The notes: generated from the letters alone by a model not told the origin. 34,298 nucleotides of DNA from Streptomyces chilikensis (GCF_001642695.1 NZ_LWCC02000121.1:1-34298); one strand, 5' to 3'. Positions 23,040 through 31,717 are shown, counted from the stretch's first letter. Program-made: numbers and translations.

Positions 23040-23762
23040 TCACCACCGCTTGCGCGCCGCGTCCCGCTGTCCGGCGTCCGGCTCCGCGCCGCCCTGGTCC
23101 AGCCGGAACGGCGGATAGGCGTCCGTCATCAGCGCCGCGTAGGCCACCACCCGCAGCACCCAGCGGTTGAACCCGACGATCAGGTCGAACAGGCCCCCGG
23201 GATACCGGTCGGTGAATGCCTTGGCGATGATCGCGAAGAACGCCAGGACGGTGATCAGCCCCGCCGACCACGCCCACGGGCCGCCCTCACCGTCACCGGC
23301 GTCCGCCCGGCCCCCTCCGGAGCCGCCGCCGGTCAGGAAACCCACCACGACGTAGTGCGGGATCGCCAGCAGCCACCACTTGACCAGGACCAGGCCGCGC
23401 GAGAGGCGACCGGGGCGGGCGATGTGCAGCCGCGCCGGGTAATCGGGCTCCTCGCCCAGGCTGAAGGGCGGGTAGCGGTCGGTGGCGAACGCGCCGGCCG
23501 AGTAGTAGTGCACCCGCCAGCTCCAACGCAACACGCCGGTGTTGAAGTCGAACAGCGGCTGCGGGTAGCGGGCGGTGAACAGGATCGCGAAGAAGGCGAT
23601 CACGCTCACCACCAGGAAGGCGATCCACAGGAAGACCAGCACCACGTAGTGCGGGACGAGCAGGAGCCACTTCACCAGCCACAGCCAGCGGGACAACCGC
23701 TCGTCCAGCTCCGCCTCCACCCGCACCGGACCGGCGGGCGCGGTCGTCGTCCCAGAGTCCAT
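23040..23762 (-). CDS. DUF4389 membrane protein
   Basis: 240 residues with two tandem DUF4389 units. Each has a WLVKWLLLVPHYVVL or LVKWWLLAIPHYVVV helix, a second hydrophobic helix (VSVIAFFAILFTARYPQPLFDF; ITVLAFFAIIAKAFTDRYPGGLFD) and a conserved YPPFSL/YPPFRL segment. The linker between helices in the second unit is Gly-rich. The ATG at 23762 has GGGAG about 9 nt upstream; 45 further open codons upstream are rejected. Convergent with the pentapeptide gene. Integral membrane protein of unknown function, often in actinobacterial stress gene blocks. Confidence 0.85.
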   Translation of the reverse strand: MDSGTTTAPAGPVRVEAELDERLSRWLWLVKWLLLVPHYVVLVFLWIAFLVVSVIAFFAILFTARYPQPLFDFNTGVLRWSWRVHYYSAGAFATDRYPPFSLGEEPDYPARLHIARPGRLSRGLVLVKWWLLAIPHYVVVGFLTGGGSGGGRADAGDGEGGPWAWSAGLITVLAFFAIIAKAFTDRYPGGLFDLIVGFNRWVLRVVAYAALMTDAYPPFRLDQGGAEPDAGQRDAARKRW

Positions 23763-24045
23763 CCGGATCAGCTCCCACGGCACATCGACTGAATGCCCCC
23801 TGAACACCAGGATGAGGGGATGTGCCCGTGTTCGCCCGGGAAGCCCTTCCGGTGGGTGGTGGAGCGGGGTCCGCCGTCCCGGGAGCCGTACCGCCACGGT
23901 CCCGCGACGGCGTCACCCGGTTCCGCGTCCCGCCCGGGCCGCGGGCCCGCGGGGAGCTTCCCGTCTCGGACCCGAGGGGCGGGGAGGGAGGAAGTGGAGG
24001 ACATGGGGGGAGGGCATGGGAGGGAGGACGCGGGCCCGCATCACG

Positions 24046-24588
24046 TCAGTCGCCCGTGCCGCCGCGCGTGAGGTCGTCGGCGATTCGCCGTGCCCAGTCG
24101 TCGACGGCCTCCCAGTCCCGGTGATCGCCGTACCGGAGTCCCATGGCCCGCAGGCTCACCCGTCCTCCCGGGGGAAGGTGCTCGGGCCGGATCACCCCGG
24201 AGAAGAGCCGGTGGTCCCGGGGACGCAGCTCCCGCAGCGCCGGGCCCGCCACTTTCGGCTCCTCGCGCCCCGCCAGGAGCTTCCACGGACCGCGCAGCGC
24301 TCCCGGCATTCCGACGCTGAAGATCCACACCGGGTGCTCACGGAGCGCGTCCCGTTCGCGGCGTACGAGATCCAGGGCCTCGGGCAGCCAGGCCATGTCG
24401 TGGACGGCGCTGCCCAGCACCACCGCGTCGTACGGGTGCACGTCGGCCACGTCGTCGCAGGGGCGGACCTCCACCTGGGCGCCCCTTCGCCGGAGGATGT
24501 CCGCGACGCGCTCGGCGATGCCCAGGGTGGAGCCGTGCGCCGTGGCGTGCGCGATCAGGACGCGGGGCCGGGCGGAGTCGTCGGACAT
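24046..24588 (-). CDS. Flavodoxin-like protein (HemG-like)
   Basis: 180 residues with the flavodoxin phosphate loop AHATAHGSTLGIAERVADIL near the N-terminus, then YDAVVLGSAVHDMAWL and VWIFSVGMPG, which match the FMN-binding strands of menaquinone-dependent protoporphyrinogen oxidase-like (HemG) proteins. Cytosolic FMN protein. The ATG at 24588 has GAGGGAG about 6 nt upstream and lies just beyond a decayed CBS segment. Neighbouring nitroreductase, nicotinate phosphoribosyltransferase and universal stress gene suggest a redox/dormancy context. Exact electron partner unknown. Confidence 0.85.
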   Translation of the reverse strand: MSDDSARPRVLIAHATAHGSTLGIAERVADILRRRGAQVEVRPCDDVADVHPYDAVVLGSAVHDMAWLPEALDLVRRERDALREHPVWIFSVGMPGALRGPWKLLAGREEPKVAGPALRELRPRDHRLFSGVIRPEHLPPGGRVSLRAMGLRYGDHRDWEAVDDWARRIADDLTRGGTGD

Positions 24589-24589
24589 G

Positions 24590-24778
24590 GCGTGCTCCCT
24601 CGGACAGCGGGCCGGCCTCGGGGACGAGCCCGACGACCCGGTCGTCGCGGGCGACCGGAAGGGCCCCGGCGCGGTGCCGGTGCACGCACTCGGCGATCCG
24701 CGCGAAGGCCGTGTCCGGGCCCGCGCCGACGACGGGGCGCGCCATGAGGCGGGCGACGGGGGGACGGCGGACGTTCAC
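24590..24778 (-). pseudogene. Single CBS-domain fragment, truncated
   Basis: From a GTG at 24778 (overlapping the nitroreductase stop as GTGA) the frame reads VNVRRPPVARLMARPVV, then AGPDTAFARIAECVHRHRAGALPV and DDRVVGLVPEAGPL, a clear first CBS motif. Normal proteins continue with VSEADLL and a second CBS, about 140-230 residues in total. Here the homology stops and the same frame runs on antisense to nothing recognisable through the flavodoxin gene. It is either a broken gene or a minimal CBS peptide. The given end marks the loss of homology, not a stop codon. Confidence 0.6.
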
Positions 24779-25761
24779 GGCTCGAGGTCGAGGATGTCGT
24801 CGACGGGGCGGCGGCGCGTCACGGCCCCGGTGGGGCCGTAACCGAGGCGCAGCAGCATCTGTACGGCGCCGCGGCCTTGGAGGGGGTCGCGCAGCAGCCA
24901 GCGGAGGGATCCGCGCTCCAGCGGCTGGGTCGTCAGGCCCGTCGCCACCTGGACCGTGGTGGCCGCGAGCAGGACGCGCTCCAGGGCCTGTCCGGCGATC
25001 ACCCAGCGCGGCGGATCGTCGTCGGCCGTGGAGAGGATGGCCAGCTGCGGATGACGTTCGAACCGGACGGTGGCCCTCTCCCGGCCGGTGCCGTGCCCGA
25101 AGTCGCGGCTGCGCCAGGCGGCGTCCCGGCTCCGCGGACCGACGGCGGACCAGGGCACGCCGTCGGCGGCCAGCTCCGGCGCGGTGCCCACGCGCAGCCA
25201 GCGGGCCTCGTCGGGGTCGCCCGCGTGCTCGGCGTCGGCCTCCGCCTCGGCGATCAGGTCGACCAGGAAGCGGACGTGCCAGCCGCCGGGGAACTGCAGA
25301 CGGGCTCCCTCGGCCTCGGCCTCGCGGGCCAGGAGCTGCTTCAGCTCGTCGGGCAGGGGATGGTCCTCGAAGGGGAACCGGCTGGTGTGGCGGCGCGACA
25401 GCGCCGGGTACAGGCTCGCGAGAGCTCCCGTGGCCGCAGCGGTGCCCGCCGTGCCCGGGCGCACGCGGGCGACCAGCCGGGGGTCGTCCGGGTCGGGCAG
25501 CACGGAGGTGTGCATGACCAGGCCGCTGTGGGCGGCGGCGACCCGCAGGTTGAACAGCGCGGCTCCGCAGCTGATGTACTGGGCGCGGTGGTCCGGATCG
25601 GCGTGCGGCATGTCGCGTCCGGGATCGGCGCGCAGGTCCAGCACTCCGGCGTCGCGGTGGTACACGAAGCGCCAGGGCTGGGCGTTGTGCAGGGAGGGTG
25701 CGGTGGCGGCGTCGCGGACGAGGCCGCGGACCGTCGGCGGGGAGATGTGCGGCATCGGCAT
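24775..25761 (-). CDS. Acg-type nitroreductase family protein
   Basis: 328 residues. The N-terminal TAPSLHNAQPWRFVYH is the Acg/nitroreductase FMN motif, followed by HRAQYISCGAALFNLRVAA; the C-terminal half includes WVIAGQALERVLLAATTVQVATGLTTQPLE. Two degenerate nitroreductase units, as in M. tuberculosis Acg (Rv2032), a DosR regulon protein, which may sequester flavin rather than catalyse. ATG at 25761 with AAGGAG 6 nt upstream. The stop overlaps a CBS fragment GTG. It is likely cotranscribed with the phosphoribosyltransferase just upstream (11-bp gap). Confidence 0.88.
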   Translation of the reverse strand: MPMPHISPPTVRGLVRDAATAPSLHNAQPWRFVYHRDAGVLDLRADPGRDMPHADPDHRAQYISCGAALFNLRVAAAHSGLVMHTSVLPDPDDPRLVARVRPGTAGTAAATGALASLYPALSRRHTSRFPFEDHPLPDELKQLLAREAEAEGARLQFPGGWHVRFLVDLIAEAEADAEHAGDPDEARWLRVGTAPELAADGVPWSAVGPRSRDAAWRSRDFGHGTGRERATVRFERHPQLAILSTADDDPPRWVIAGQALERVLLAATTVQVATGLTTQPLERGSLRWLLRDPLQGRGAVQMLLRLGYGPTGAVTRRRPVDDILDLEP

Positions 25762-25772
25762 GGTGTTCTCCT

Positions 25773-27194
25773 TCAGCTCCAGCGTCGCTCCGCTCCACGG
25801 GTGACGCCAGGCCGGGCGGATCCCCCGCCCGCCGGGCGGGCCGCCGCGGTGTCCGCCGGCGCCGCCGCGGCCGCCGCGGCCTCCTCCGTGCGGGTGCGTA
25901 CGCGGTCGGTCAGGTCGTCCAGTCCGTGCGAGGTCACCGCCCGGGGCGGCACGGGCGAGCGGATCCTCCGGGCGCCGCCCGGAAGATCCGCGAGGTCCGC
26001 CGTGAACCTGGCGTGCAGGTCGGCCAGGGAGGGCCGGGGCGCGGTCCGCCGCCCGTCGCGCATCACCGTCTCGAGCAGCGGCACGCCGTCCGGGGGCGGC
26101 GGCTCCGCGGCCAGGCCGATCACGTCGGCGAAGCCCGGACGCCTGAAGACCTGTTTGGCGCCCGGAGCGGTGACCTTGCGCTGCGACAGCTTCATCACCG
26201 GGCGGCCGTCGTACTCCACCAGCTTGTAGGCGGAGTCCAGGTACGGGGCGTCGGCCGAGACGCCGACCTTCGTTCCCACCGCGAACACGTCGACGGGGGC
26301 GCCGCCCCGCACCAGCTCGTCCACGGCGTACTCGTCGAGACCGCCACTGGCGACGACGCTGACCTCGGACAGGCCCGCCTCGTCGAGCAGGGACCTCGCA
26401 CGCCGCGCCAGTGCTCCCAGGTCTCCGCTGTCCAGGCGGACCGCCGAGCCCGCCGCGCGGTCCAGGTCCCGCAGGACCCGGGCGGCGATCCGCACGCCGC
26501 GCTCGGTGTCGTAGGTGTCCACCAGCAGGGTCAGGGGGCCCGGGTGGCAGCGGGCGAAGGCGCGGAACGCCTCCTCCTCCGTCGGGAAGGCCTCCACGAA
26601 CGAGTGGGCCATCGTGCCCACGGCCGGTATCCCCTCCAGGACCGCGGCCGCCACGTTGCTGGTCCCCGCGAAGCCCGCCACGGCACCCAGGCGTGCGGCC
26701 TGGTGGCCCGCCTGCGGGCCGTGGGTGCGCCGCAGGGAGAAGTCCACGACCGGGTGCCCGGCCGCGGCGAGCACGCAGCGGGCGGCCTTCGAGGCGATCG
26801 CGGTCTGGTGGCTGACCTGGTTGAGCAGGCAGGTCTCGACCAGTTGCGCCTGGATGAGGGGCGCGGTCACCTCGAGGAGGGGCTCCCCCGCGAGGACGAC
26901 GCGTCCCTCGGGCACCGCTCGGACCTCCCCGGTGAACGCCAGGTCACGCAGCGGTTCGACGTCGCGCCGCGGCCTGTGGAGCGCGTCGGCGAAGGCGTCC
27001 ACCTCCTCGTCGCCGATCCGGTAATCCGACAGCAGGTCCAGCACGGACTCCACTCCGGCGGCCACCAGGAAACCCCGTCCCTCGGGCAGGTCGCGCACGA
27101 AGAGGCTGAACGTGGCGGGGGCGTTCATCCCCTCGTGCCGGTAGCACAGGGCCATGGTGATCTCGTACAGATCGGTGTACGTGGCCTTGGACAT
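25773..27194 (-). CDS. pncB: Nicotinate phosphoribosyltransferase
   Basis: Condenses nicotinate with PRPP to nicotinate mononucleotide in NAD salvage. 473 residues. Motifs: TDLYEITMALCY at the start, VDFSLRRTHGPQAG, GTSNVAAA, IPAVGTMAHSF, VDTYDTERGVRIA, RLDSGDL, VASGGLDEYAV and VFAVGTKVGVS, all as in type II PncB. The last 45 residues are an Ala/Pro/Gly-rich tail (TEEAAAAAAAPADTAAARPAGGG) unlike the family. ATG at 27194 with GAGGTG about 8 nt upstream. Divergent from the universal stress gene. Confidence 0.94.
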   Translation of the reverse strand: MSKATYTDLYEITMALCYRHEGMNAPATFSLFVRDLPEGRGFLVAAGVESVLDLLSDYRIGDEEVDAFADALHRPRRDVEPLRDLAFTGEVRAVPEGRVVLAGEPLLEVTAPLIQAQLVETCLLNQVSHQTAIASKAARCVLAAAGHPVVDFSLRRTHGPQAGHQAARLGAVAGFAGTSNVAAAVLEGIPAVGTMAHSFVEAFPTEEEAFRAFARCHPGPLTLLVDTYDTERGVRIAARVLRDLDRAAGSAVRLDSGDLGALARRARSLLDEAGLSEVSVVASGGLDEYAVDELVRGGAPVDVFAVGTKVGVSADAPYLDSAYKLVEYDGRPVMKLSQRKVTAPGAKQVFRRPGFADVIGLAAEPPPPDGVPLLETVMRDGRRTAPRPSLADLHARFTADLADLPGGARRIRSPVPPRAVTSHGLDDLTDRVRTRTEEAAAAAAAPADTAAARPAGGGSARPGVTRGAERRWS

Positions 27195-27494
27195 CGTGGG
27201 CACCTCTTCCGGCGGGCGGGGCCGGGGTCGCTCGGCCGGGGTCGTCCGCCGGTGTCCGGGTTCCCCCTGCGGGGAAAGGAATCGGGCCGACGGCCCGGTT
27301 GCGGAGTGGGCCGTCCGTGGAACGCTGGTGGGAAGGCGCCCGAAAAGCGACACACAGCTCTCCGGGAGCATCCCTCCCGGACGGCCGCACCGGCCCCGGC
27401 CACACAGGCCCCGGCCGCGCCGCCCGAGGCGCGCCCCCGGCTCCGGCCTCCGCCCGGCGGAGCGTCCGTCCGGGACCGGATCGGGAGAAGGACC
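27195..27494. other. Divergent promoter region with a 15-bp palindrome
   Basis: 300 bp between pncB and the universal stress gene. It contains the perfect dyad CGGGCCG-A-CGGCCCG at 27283-27297, a possible operator of a response regulator controlling both sides. No gene or clear sigma-70 hexamers were identified. Confidence 0.4.
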
Positions 27495-28355
27495 ATGAAC
27501 GGTACGGCGGAACGTCCGGAGATCGTCGTCGGGGTCGACCCGGCCGGGAACTGGCGCCTGGCCGTCTCCTGGGCGGTGGACGAGGCGGAGCGGCGCCGGT
27601 CGGCCCTGCGGCTCGTGGTCGCCGTACCGCCCCCACGGGACAGCCAGCACGTCGACGACACCCCCCGGTTCCAGACCCGGGCCATCGCGGGCCGCAACGC
27701 GCTGGCCGCCGCCGCCGGCCGGGTGCACGAGCGCGGACCCGGGATCCAGGTCACCACCGCGCTCCTCGAAGGGGAGCCGGCCCGTGTCATGGCCGGCCTG
27801 TCCCAGGAGGCGGCGATGGTCGTGCTGGGATCCCGCCACCTCAGCAGGACCGAGGAGTTCCTGAGCGCGGGCTCGCTCGTCGTCCCCGTCACCGCACAGG
27901 CCCGGTGCCCGGTCGTCGTCGTGGGCGACGCGGAGCACGGCACCCAGGCCGCGCCCTACCTGGTGGCGGGGTTCGACGGGAGCGAGTCGTCACGGGCCGC
28001 TCTCGCCTTCGCCCTGGAGGAGGCGCACCTGCGCGGCTGCGGCCTGCGGACCGTGGCCGCCTGGGAACCACCGGTCTTCACCAGGCGCCCCGAACACGCG
28101 GCGCTCCAGGCCGAGCGCCGGCGGCTCAGGGAGGCCACCTCCGCCCCGGCACAACGCCACCCGGACGTGTCCCTGACCCACGAGGTGACCGTCGGCCCAC
28201 CCGTGGAGGTGCTCGCGAAGGCGGCCGAACACGCGCTCGCGGTGGTGGTCGGACGCCGGGGCCACGGAGGCTACACCGGCATGCGCGTGGGCTCGGTCGT
28301 CCACGGGCTCCTGCACCGGGCCCACTGCCCGGTCGTCACCGTCCCCACGGCCTGA
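27495..28355 (+). CDS. Universal stress protein (tandem UspA domains)
   Basis: 286 residues with two UspA folds. Domain 1: EIVVGVDPAGNWRLAVSWAVDEA to about residue 145, with VVLGSRHLSRTEEFLSAGSLVVPVTAQARCPVVVV, a slightly degenerate ATP loop. Domain 2: YLVAGFDGSESSRAALAFALEEA with ATP motif VVGRRGHGGYTGMRVGSVVHGLLHRAHCPVVTV near the C-terminus. ATG at 27495 with AGAAGG upstream. Tandem Usps of this type are typical dormancy/hypoxia genes in actinobacteria, fitting the nitroreductase and flavodoxin neighbours. Confidence 0.93.
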   Translation: MNGTAERPEIVVGVDPAGNWRLAVSWAVDEAERRRSALRLVVAVPPPRDSQHVDDTPRFQTRAIAGRNALAAAAGRVHERGPGIQVTTALLEGEPARVMAGLSQEAAMVVLGSRHLSRTEEFLSAGSLVVPVTAQARCPVVVVGDAEHGTQAAPYLVAGFDGSESSRAALAFALEEAHLRGCGLRTVAAWEPPVFTRRPEHAALQAERRRLREATSAPAQRHPDVSLTHEVTVGPPVEVLAKAAEHALAVVVGRRGHGGYTGMRVGSVVHGLLHRAHCPVVTVPTA

Positions 28356-28389
28356 CGGCCCGGAGACGGCTGTTCCCGCATGCGGGCCG
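28356..28389 (+). terminator. Possible terminator after the universal stress gene
   Basis: CGGCCCG (28356-28362) and CGGGCCG (28383-28389) can pair; an inner 12-bp palindrome CCCGCATGCGGG competes. Confidence 0.3.
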
Positions 28390-28607
28390 GGCAGCCCCGG
28401 CGAGGCGTGGGCCCGGCGGGCTTCTCGTCCCGGCCGGGTCCGTGCCGGCGGCGTTCGAGGGCCGGGCGCCGGCCGGTGCCGCCGGGGCCGGTCCTTCCGG
28501 TCGGCGAGGCGGTGCCGGCGGTGAAGGGCGTCCCCCTCGGCCACCGGCCGCCGTGGGCCGTCCCCCACGTCGGCACCGCCTCGCCGCCGCCCTCTAAAGT
28601 GGCCCCC

Positions 28608-29723
28608 ATGCCTGCCAGGTTGAGTGCCACGCGAACCCGCACAGCCCTGCGTACGTCGGCGCGCACCAGCGCCGATCTGCTGCTGATCCTGCTGATGGTC
28701 ACGGCGGGGCTGTGGCTCCTCGGCCGGATGTGGCCGGTGGTCTGGCCGCTGGTCGTCGCCCTGTTCCTCACCACGCTCACCTGGCCGATGGCGCGCTTCC
28801 TGCGCCGGCACGGCTGGGCCCCCGCTCTCGCGGCCTCGGTGGTCACCGTGGTGTCCCTGGTGATCGCGGCGGGTGTGGTGGCGCTGATCGCCGTACCGGT
28901 GACGTCCCAGTCCGGAGAGCTGGTGGACGGCGTGATCGCCGGCATCAAGCACCTGCGCGAATGGGCTGCCGGGCCGCCGCTGAACATCGACGACACGGAG
29001 ATCACCAAGGCGCTCGACTCCGCGGTGGACCGTCTCCAGAACAGCATGGGCGCCACGGTCTCCGCCGTCGTCACCGGGGTGGGGACCGTCATCAACGGTG
29101 TCGTCACGGCCGTGCTGGCCGTCTTCCTGATGTTCTTCTTCCTGAAGGACGGCCCGCGGTTCCTGCCGTGGCTGACCCGGCAACTGCCCGGCCGCCTCGC
29201 CGTCCACGTTCCCACCGTGGCCGAGCGGGGCTGGGACACCCTGGGCGCGTTCATCCGGTCGCAGGCGCTCGTCGGTCTGATCGACGCGGTCCTCATCGGT
29301 CTCGGCCTGTGGATCCTCGACGTGCCGCTCGTGCTGCCGCTGTCGGTGCTGACCTTCGTCTCCGCGTTCGTGCCGGTCATCGGCGCCCTGTTCGCCGGCT
29401 TCGTGGCGGTGCTCATCGCGCTGGTGTCGAACGGGCCGACCGACGCGCTGATCGTGCTGGCGATCATCGTCGGCGTGCAGCAGTTGGAGGGCAACGTCTT
29501 CCAGCCCATGATCCAGAGCCGGGGCCTGGGCCTGCACGCGGCGGTGATCCTGCTGGCGGTGACGCTGGGAGGAAGCCTGGCGGGCATCGTGGGCAGCCTG
29601 CTGGCCGTGCCGGCCTCCGCGCTGATCGCGGTGGTGTGGAACTACATACGGGAACAGCTCGGCGAGCCCGAGGAGGGGCCGGCGGCCTCCGGCGCCACCG
29701 TCGCGGACCCAGGGGCATCCTGA
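28608..29723 (+). CDS. AI-2E family (PerM-like) transporter
   Basis: 371 residues. Hydrophobic helices at about 20-60, 70-95, 155-185, 215-260 and 275-345 give the 7-8 TM AI-2E exporter/PerM layout, with the family-like segments FFFLKDGPRFLPWLTRQLPGR and IIVGVQQLEGNVFQPMIQSRGLGLHAAVILLAVTLGG (Q-x-LE-x-N-x-x-QP). ATG at 28608 without a strong ribosome site; 76 further upstream codons are open but of poor quality. Substrate is unknown; despite the name, most members do not export AI-2. Some relatives are Na+(Li+)/H+ antiporters. Confidence 0.87.
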   Translation: MPARLSATRTRTALRTSARTSADLLLILLMVTAGLWLLGRMWPVVWPLVVALFLTTLTWPMARFLRRHGWAPALAASVVTVVSLVIAAGVVALIAVPVTSQSGELVDGVIAGIKHLREWAAGPPLNIDDTEITKALDSAVDRLQNSMGATVSAVVTGVGTVINGVVTAVLAVFLMFFFLKDGPRFLPWLTRQLPGRLAVHVPTVAERGWDTLGAFIRSQALVGLIDAVLIGLGLWILDVPLVLPLSVLTFVSAFVPVIGALFAGFVAVLIALVSNGPTDALIVLAIIVGVQQLEGNVFQPMIQSRGLGLHAAVILLAVTLGGSLAGIVGSLLAVPASALIAVVWNYIREQLGEPEEGPAASGATVADPGAS

Positions 29724-30108
29724 CCGGTGTCCCGGCCCCGTCGACCAGCAGCTCCGGGACCCGTTCCTCGTAGAACCTGATCCGGCCGATCACTCCCCCG
29801 GTCCTGACGTGGAGCGCCAACCGCTGGACCGGCGTGCCGAGTTCAGGCGGAAAATCGGCGCGCACGTTCCTGTCGCGCCGTCGGCGCCCAGCCGTCCCGC
29901 GCACGGACCGGCCCCCGGTCCGCACCCCGCCGATACGCGTCGCCGGCCCGCGCCGCGACAACAGGGCGATCAGGTCTCCTTCGCCCCCGGCGTCCTCCTG
30001 GTCCACGTCGCTCCCGGCATCGAGGACACCGAGGTGGAAGCACAGGTCGTCGAGCACGGCGGTCGGCACGGTCGGCGTGAGGTCGAGCGCCAGGTCCGCG
30101 TCCCCCAC
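29464..30108 (-). CDS. Possible hypothetical protein overlapping the AI-2E gene
   Basis: A GTG at 30108 opens a minus-strand frame with strong third-position GC: VGDADLALDLTPTVPTAVLDDLCFHLG, then ERVPELLVDGAGTPVRMP. The first 130 residues look protein-like and fill the 410-bp gap between two genes. The frame then continues antisense to the last 260 bp of the AI-2E gene, which suggests that the true stop was lost by a frameshift near 29720 or that the gene is decayed. I do not recognise the family. Confidence 0.35.
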   Translation of the reverse strand: MGDADLALDLTPTVPTAVLDDLCFHLGVLDAGSDVDQEDAGGEGDLIALLSRRGPATRIGGVRTGGRSVRGTAGRRRRDRNVRADFPPELGTPVQRLALHVRTGGVIGRIRFYEERVPELLVDGAGTPVRMPLGPRRWRRRPPAPPRARRAVPVCSSTPPRSARRPARPAGCPRCPPGFLPASPPAGSPPRAGPGPGSGSWAGRRCPPTAARRR

Positions 30109-30134
30109 GGGGCCCGGCCATGACCTCCGTCCCG

Positions 30135-31646
30135 TCACGCCTTGCCCGCCACGGGCTCCTCGTGGGCCTCGGAGGTCCGCTGTTCCGGTACCGGCCTGGG
30201 GAGCCGGCGCAGGGCGACCGTTCCCAGGGCGGCGTGCAGCAGGCTCGCCGTGATCACGACGACGTGCAGGCCGGTGACGAAGGCGGACTTCGCGTCCTGG
30301 ATCACGGGTGCGAGCAGGGAGGGCGACTGGAGCGTCTCGTCGAGGGTGGGGGCGAGGTCCGGGCCCTGGAGGCGGAAGAGCAGCGCGGCGAGCGAGCCGA
30401 GGATCGCGATGCCGAGGGCGTTGCCGATCTCGTTGCTGGTCTCGGCGATCGCGCCGGCCGAACCCGCCCGCTCCGCGGGGACCGCGCCGACCGCGGTGTC
30501 CGCGACGACGGCGAAGGAGATGCCGTATCCCAGTCCGGCGATCACGGTCGAGGCGACGTACCAGCCGGTCCCGCCGGTGACCGTGGTGGGCAGCAGCAGC
30601 AACAGGCCGCCCGCGATGGAGAAGTGGCAGACGAGGAGGGCGGCCCGCTTGCCGATGCGTTCGACGACCGCCGGCGTGACGATGCAGGAGACGGTGAGGG
30701 CCGCCGCGCCCGGGAGGGCCAGCAGTGCCGCGTGCAGGACGCCCAGGCCCAGTACGGACTGGAGGTAGGTGCCGGACAGGTACGCCGTGGCCGACCACGC
30801 GGCCAGTGGCAGCAGGCCCGTGATGACGGCGATGGTGAAGACGCGGTCGCGGAAGAGGGAGAAGTCGATCAGCGGGTTGTCGAGGCGTCGTTGGCGCAGG
30901 CCGAAGAGGACCAGTACGACGACGCCGGCGATGATCGTGGTGATCGGGAGGACCGAGATCCCGTCGGCGGCCCCGTGCTTGACGCCGTAGGTCGTGAGCA
31001 GCAGGCCCCCGGCGGAGGTCACGACGCTGAGGGCGTCGACGCGGCCCGTCCCGCCCTGCCGGACCTCTCGGAGGAGGACCGGGGCGAAAGCCAGGAACAC
31101 GATGATGACGGGGAGGTTGACGAGGAAGACCGAGCCCCACCAGAACCGGCCGAGGAGGGTGCCGCCGATCACCGGGCCGAGGGCGAAGCCGGCGGCGAAG
31201 GCCGCGGCGAAGATGCCGATGGCCTGGGCCCGGCGCCGGGGGTCGGGGAGCAGCTCGCTCAGTACGGCCAGCGCCGAGGGCAGCAGGGTCGCACCGGCCA
31301 CGCCCATGAGCGCCCGGCAGGCGATGAGGAGTTCGGGGGTCGGTGCGAACGCGGCGCCGGCTGAGCCGAGTCCGAACACGGTCGCGCCGACCATCAGGAG
31401 CTTCAGCCGGCCGTAGCGGTCACCGATGGCGCCGAAGGCGACCAGCAGGGAGCCGACGGCGAAGCCGTAGACGTCCAGGATCCACAGCGCCTGGTCGGCG
31501 GTGGGCGAGAGGGCCTGGCTGATCCGGGGCATCGCCAGGAACAGGATCGATCCGTCCATGGAGACGAGGAGGACCGGGCCGAGGACCACCGCGAGCCCGA
31601 GCCAGGCCCGCAGTCCGGGTGCGTCGTTCGCGTGCTGTCGAGTCAT
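30135..31646 (-). CDS. DHA2-type MFS drug efflux transporter (14 TM)
   Basis: 503 residues. DHA2/QacA-SmvA pattern: VSMDGSILFLAMPRISQAL in TM1, GAIGDRYGRLKLLMVG as motif A, AAGFALGPVIGGTLLGRFWW as motif C, and about 14 hydrophobic helices. The ATG at 31646 is chosen; 50 upstream open codons run through the divergent promoter. It faces an MmyB-like regulator 97 bp away, which probably controls it. Likely exports cationic or hydrophobic toxic compounds. Not obviously related to the other exporter at 10093-11535 beyond family. Confidence 0.92.
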   Translation of the reverse strand: MTRQHANDAPGLRAWLGLAVVLGPVLLVSMDGSILFLAMPRISQALSPTADQALWILDVYGFAVGSLLVAFGAIGDRYGRLKLLMVGATVFGLGSAGAAFAPTPELLIACRALMGVAGATLLPSALAVLSELLPDPRRRAQAIGIFAAAFAAGFALGPVIGGTLLGRFWWGSVFLVNLPVIIVFLAFAPVLLREVRQGGTGRVDALSVVTSAGGLLLTTYGVKHGAADGISVLPITTIIAGVVVLVLFGLRQRRLDNPLIDFSLFRDRVFTIAVITGLLPLAAWSATAYLSGTYLQSVLGLGVLHAALLALPGAAALTVSCIVTPAVVERIGKRAALLVCHFSIAGGLLLLLPTTVTGGTGWYVASTVIAGLGYGISFAVVADTAVGAVPAERAGSAGAIAETSNEIGNALGIAILGSLAALLFRLQGPDLAPTLDETLQSPSLLAPVIQDAKSAFVTGLHVVVITASLLHAALGTVALRRLPRPVPEQRTSEAHEEPVAGKA

Positions 31647-31695
31647 GGTGCCGACACTCGGGCACGGCGTGGCCGACAGCCATCCCCGTGGCGTG

Positions 31696-31717
31696 GGTAC
31701 ACCCGACAGGTACACCC
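31696..31717. promoter_or_regulatory. Direct repeat in the MFS/regulator promoter region
   Basis: GGTACACCC occurs at 31696-31704 and 31709-31717, separated by GACA; flanking GTGGGT and ACCCAC add an outer inverted symmetry. A candidate operator between the divergent exporter and regulator genes. Confidence 0.5.

Noticed and set aside
23945-24040. Purine-rich GGGAGG tract as a regulatory or structural element
   Set aside because: Composition alone; no symmetry, spacing or neighbouring start that supports a role.
25698-28355. 885-codon frame fused in front of the universal stress gene
   Set aside because: The upstream part is antisense to pncB and the nitroreductase; the real start is the ATG at 27495.
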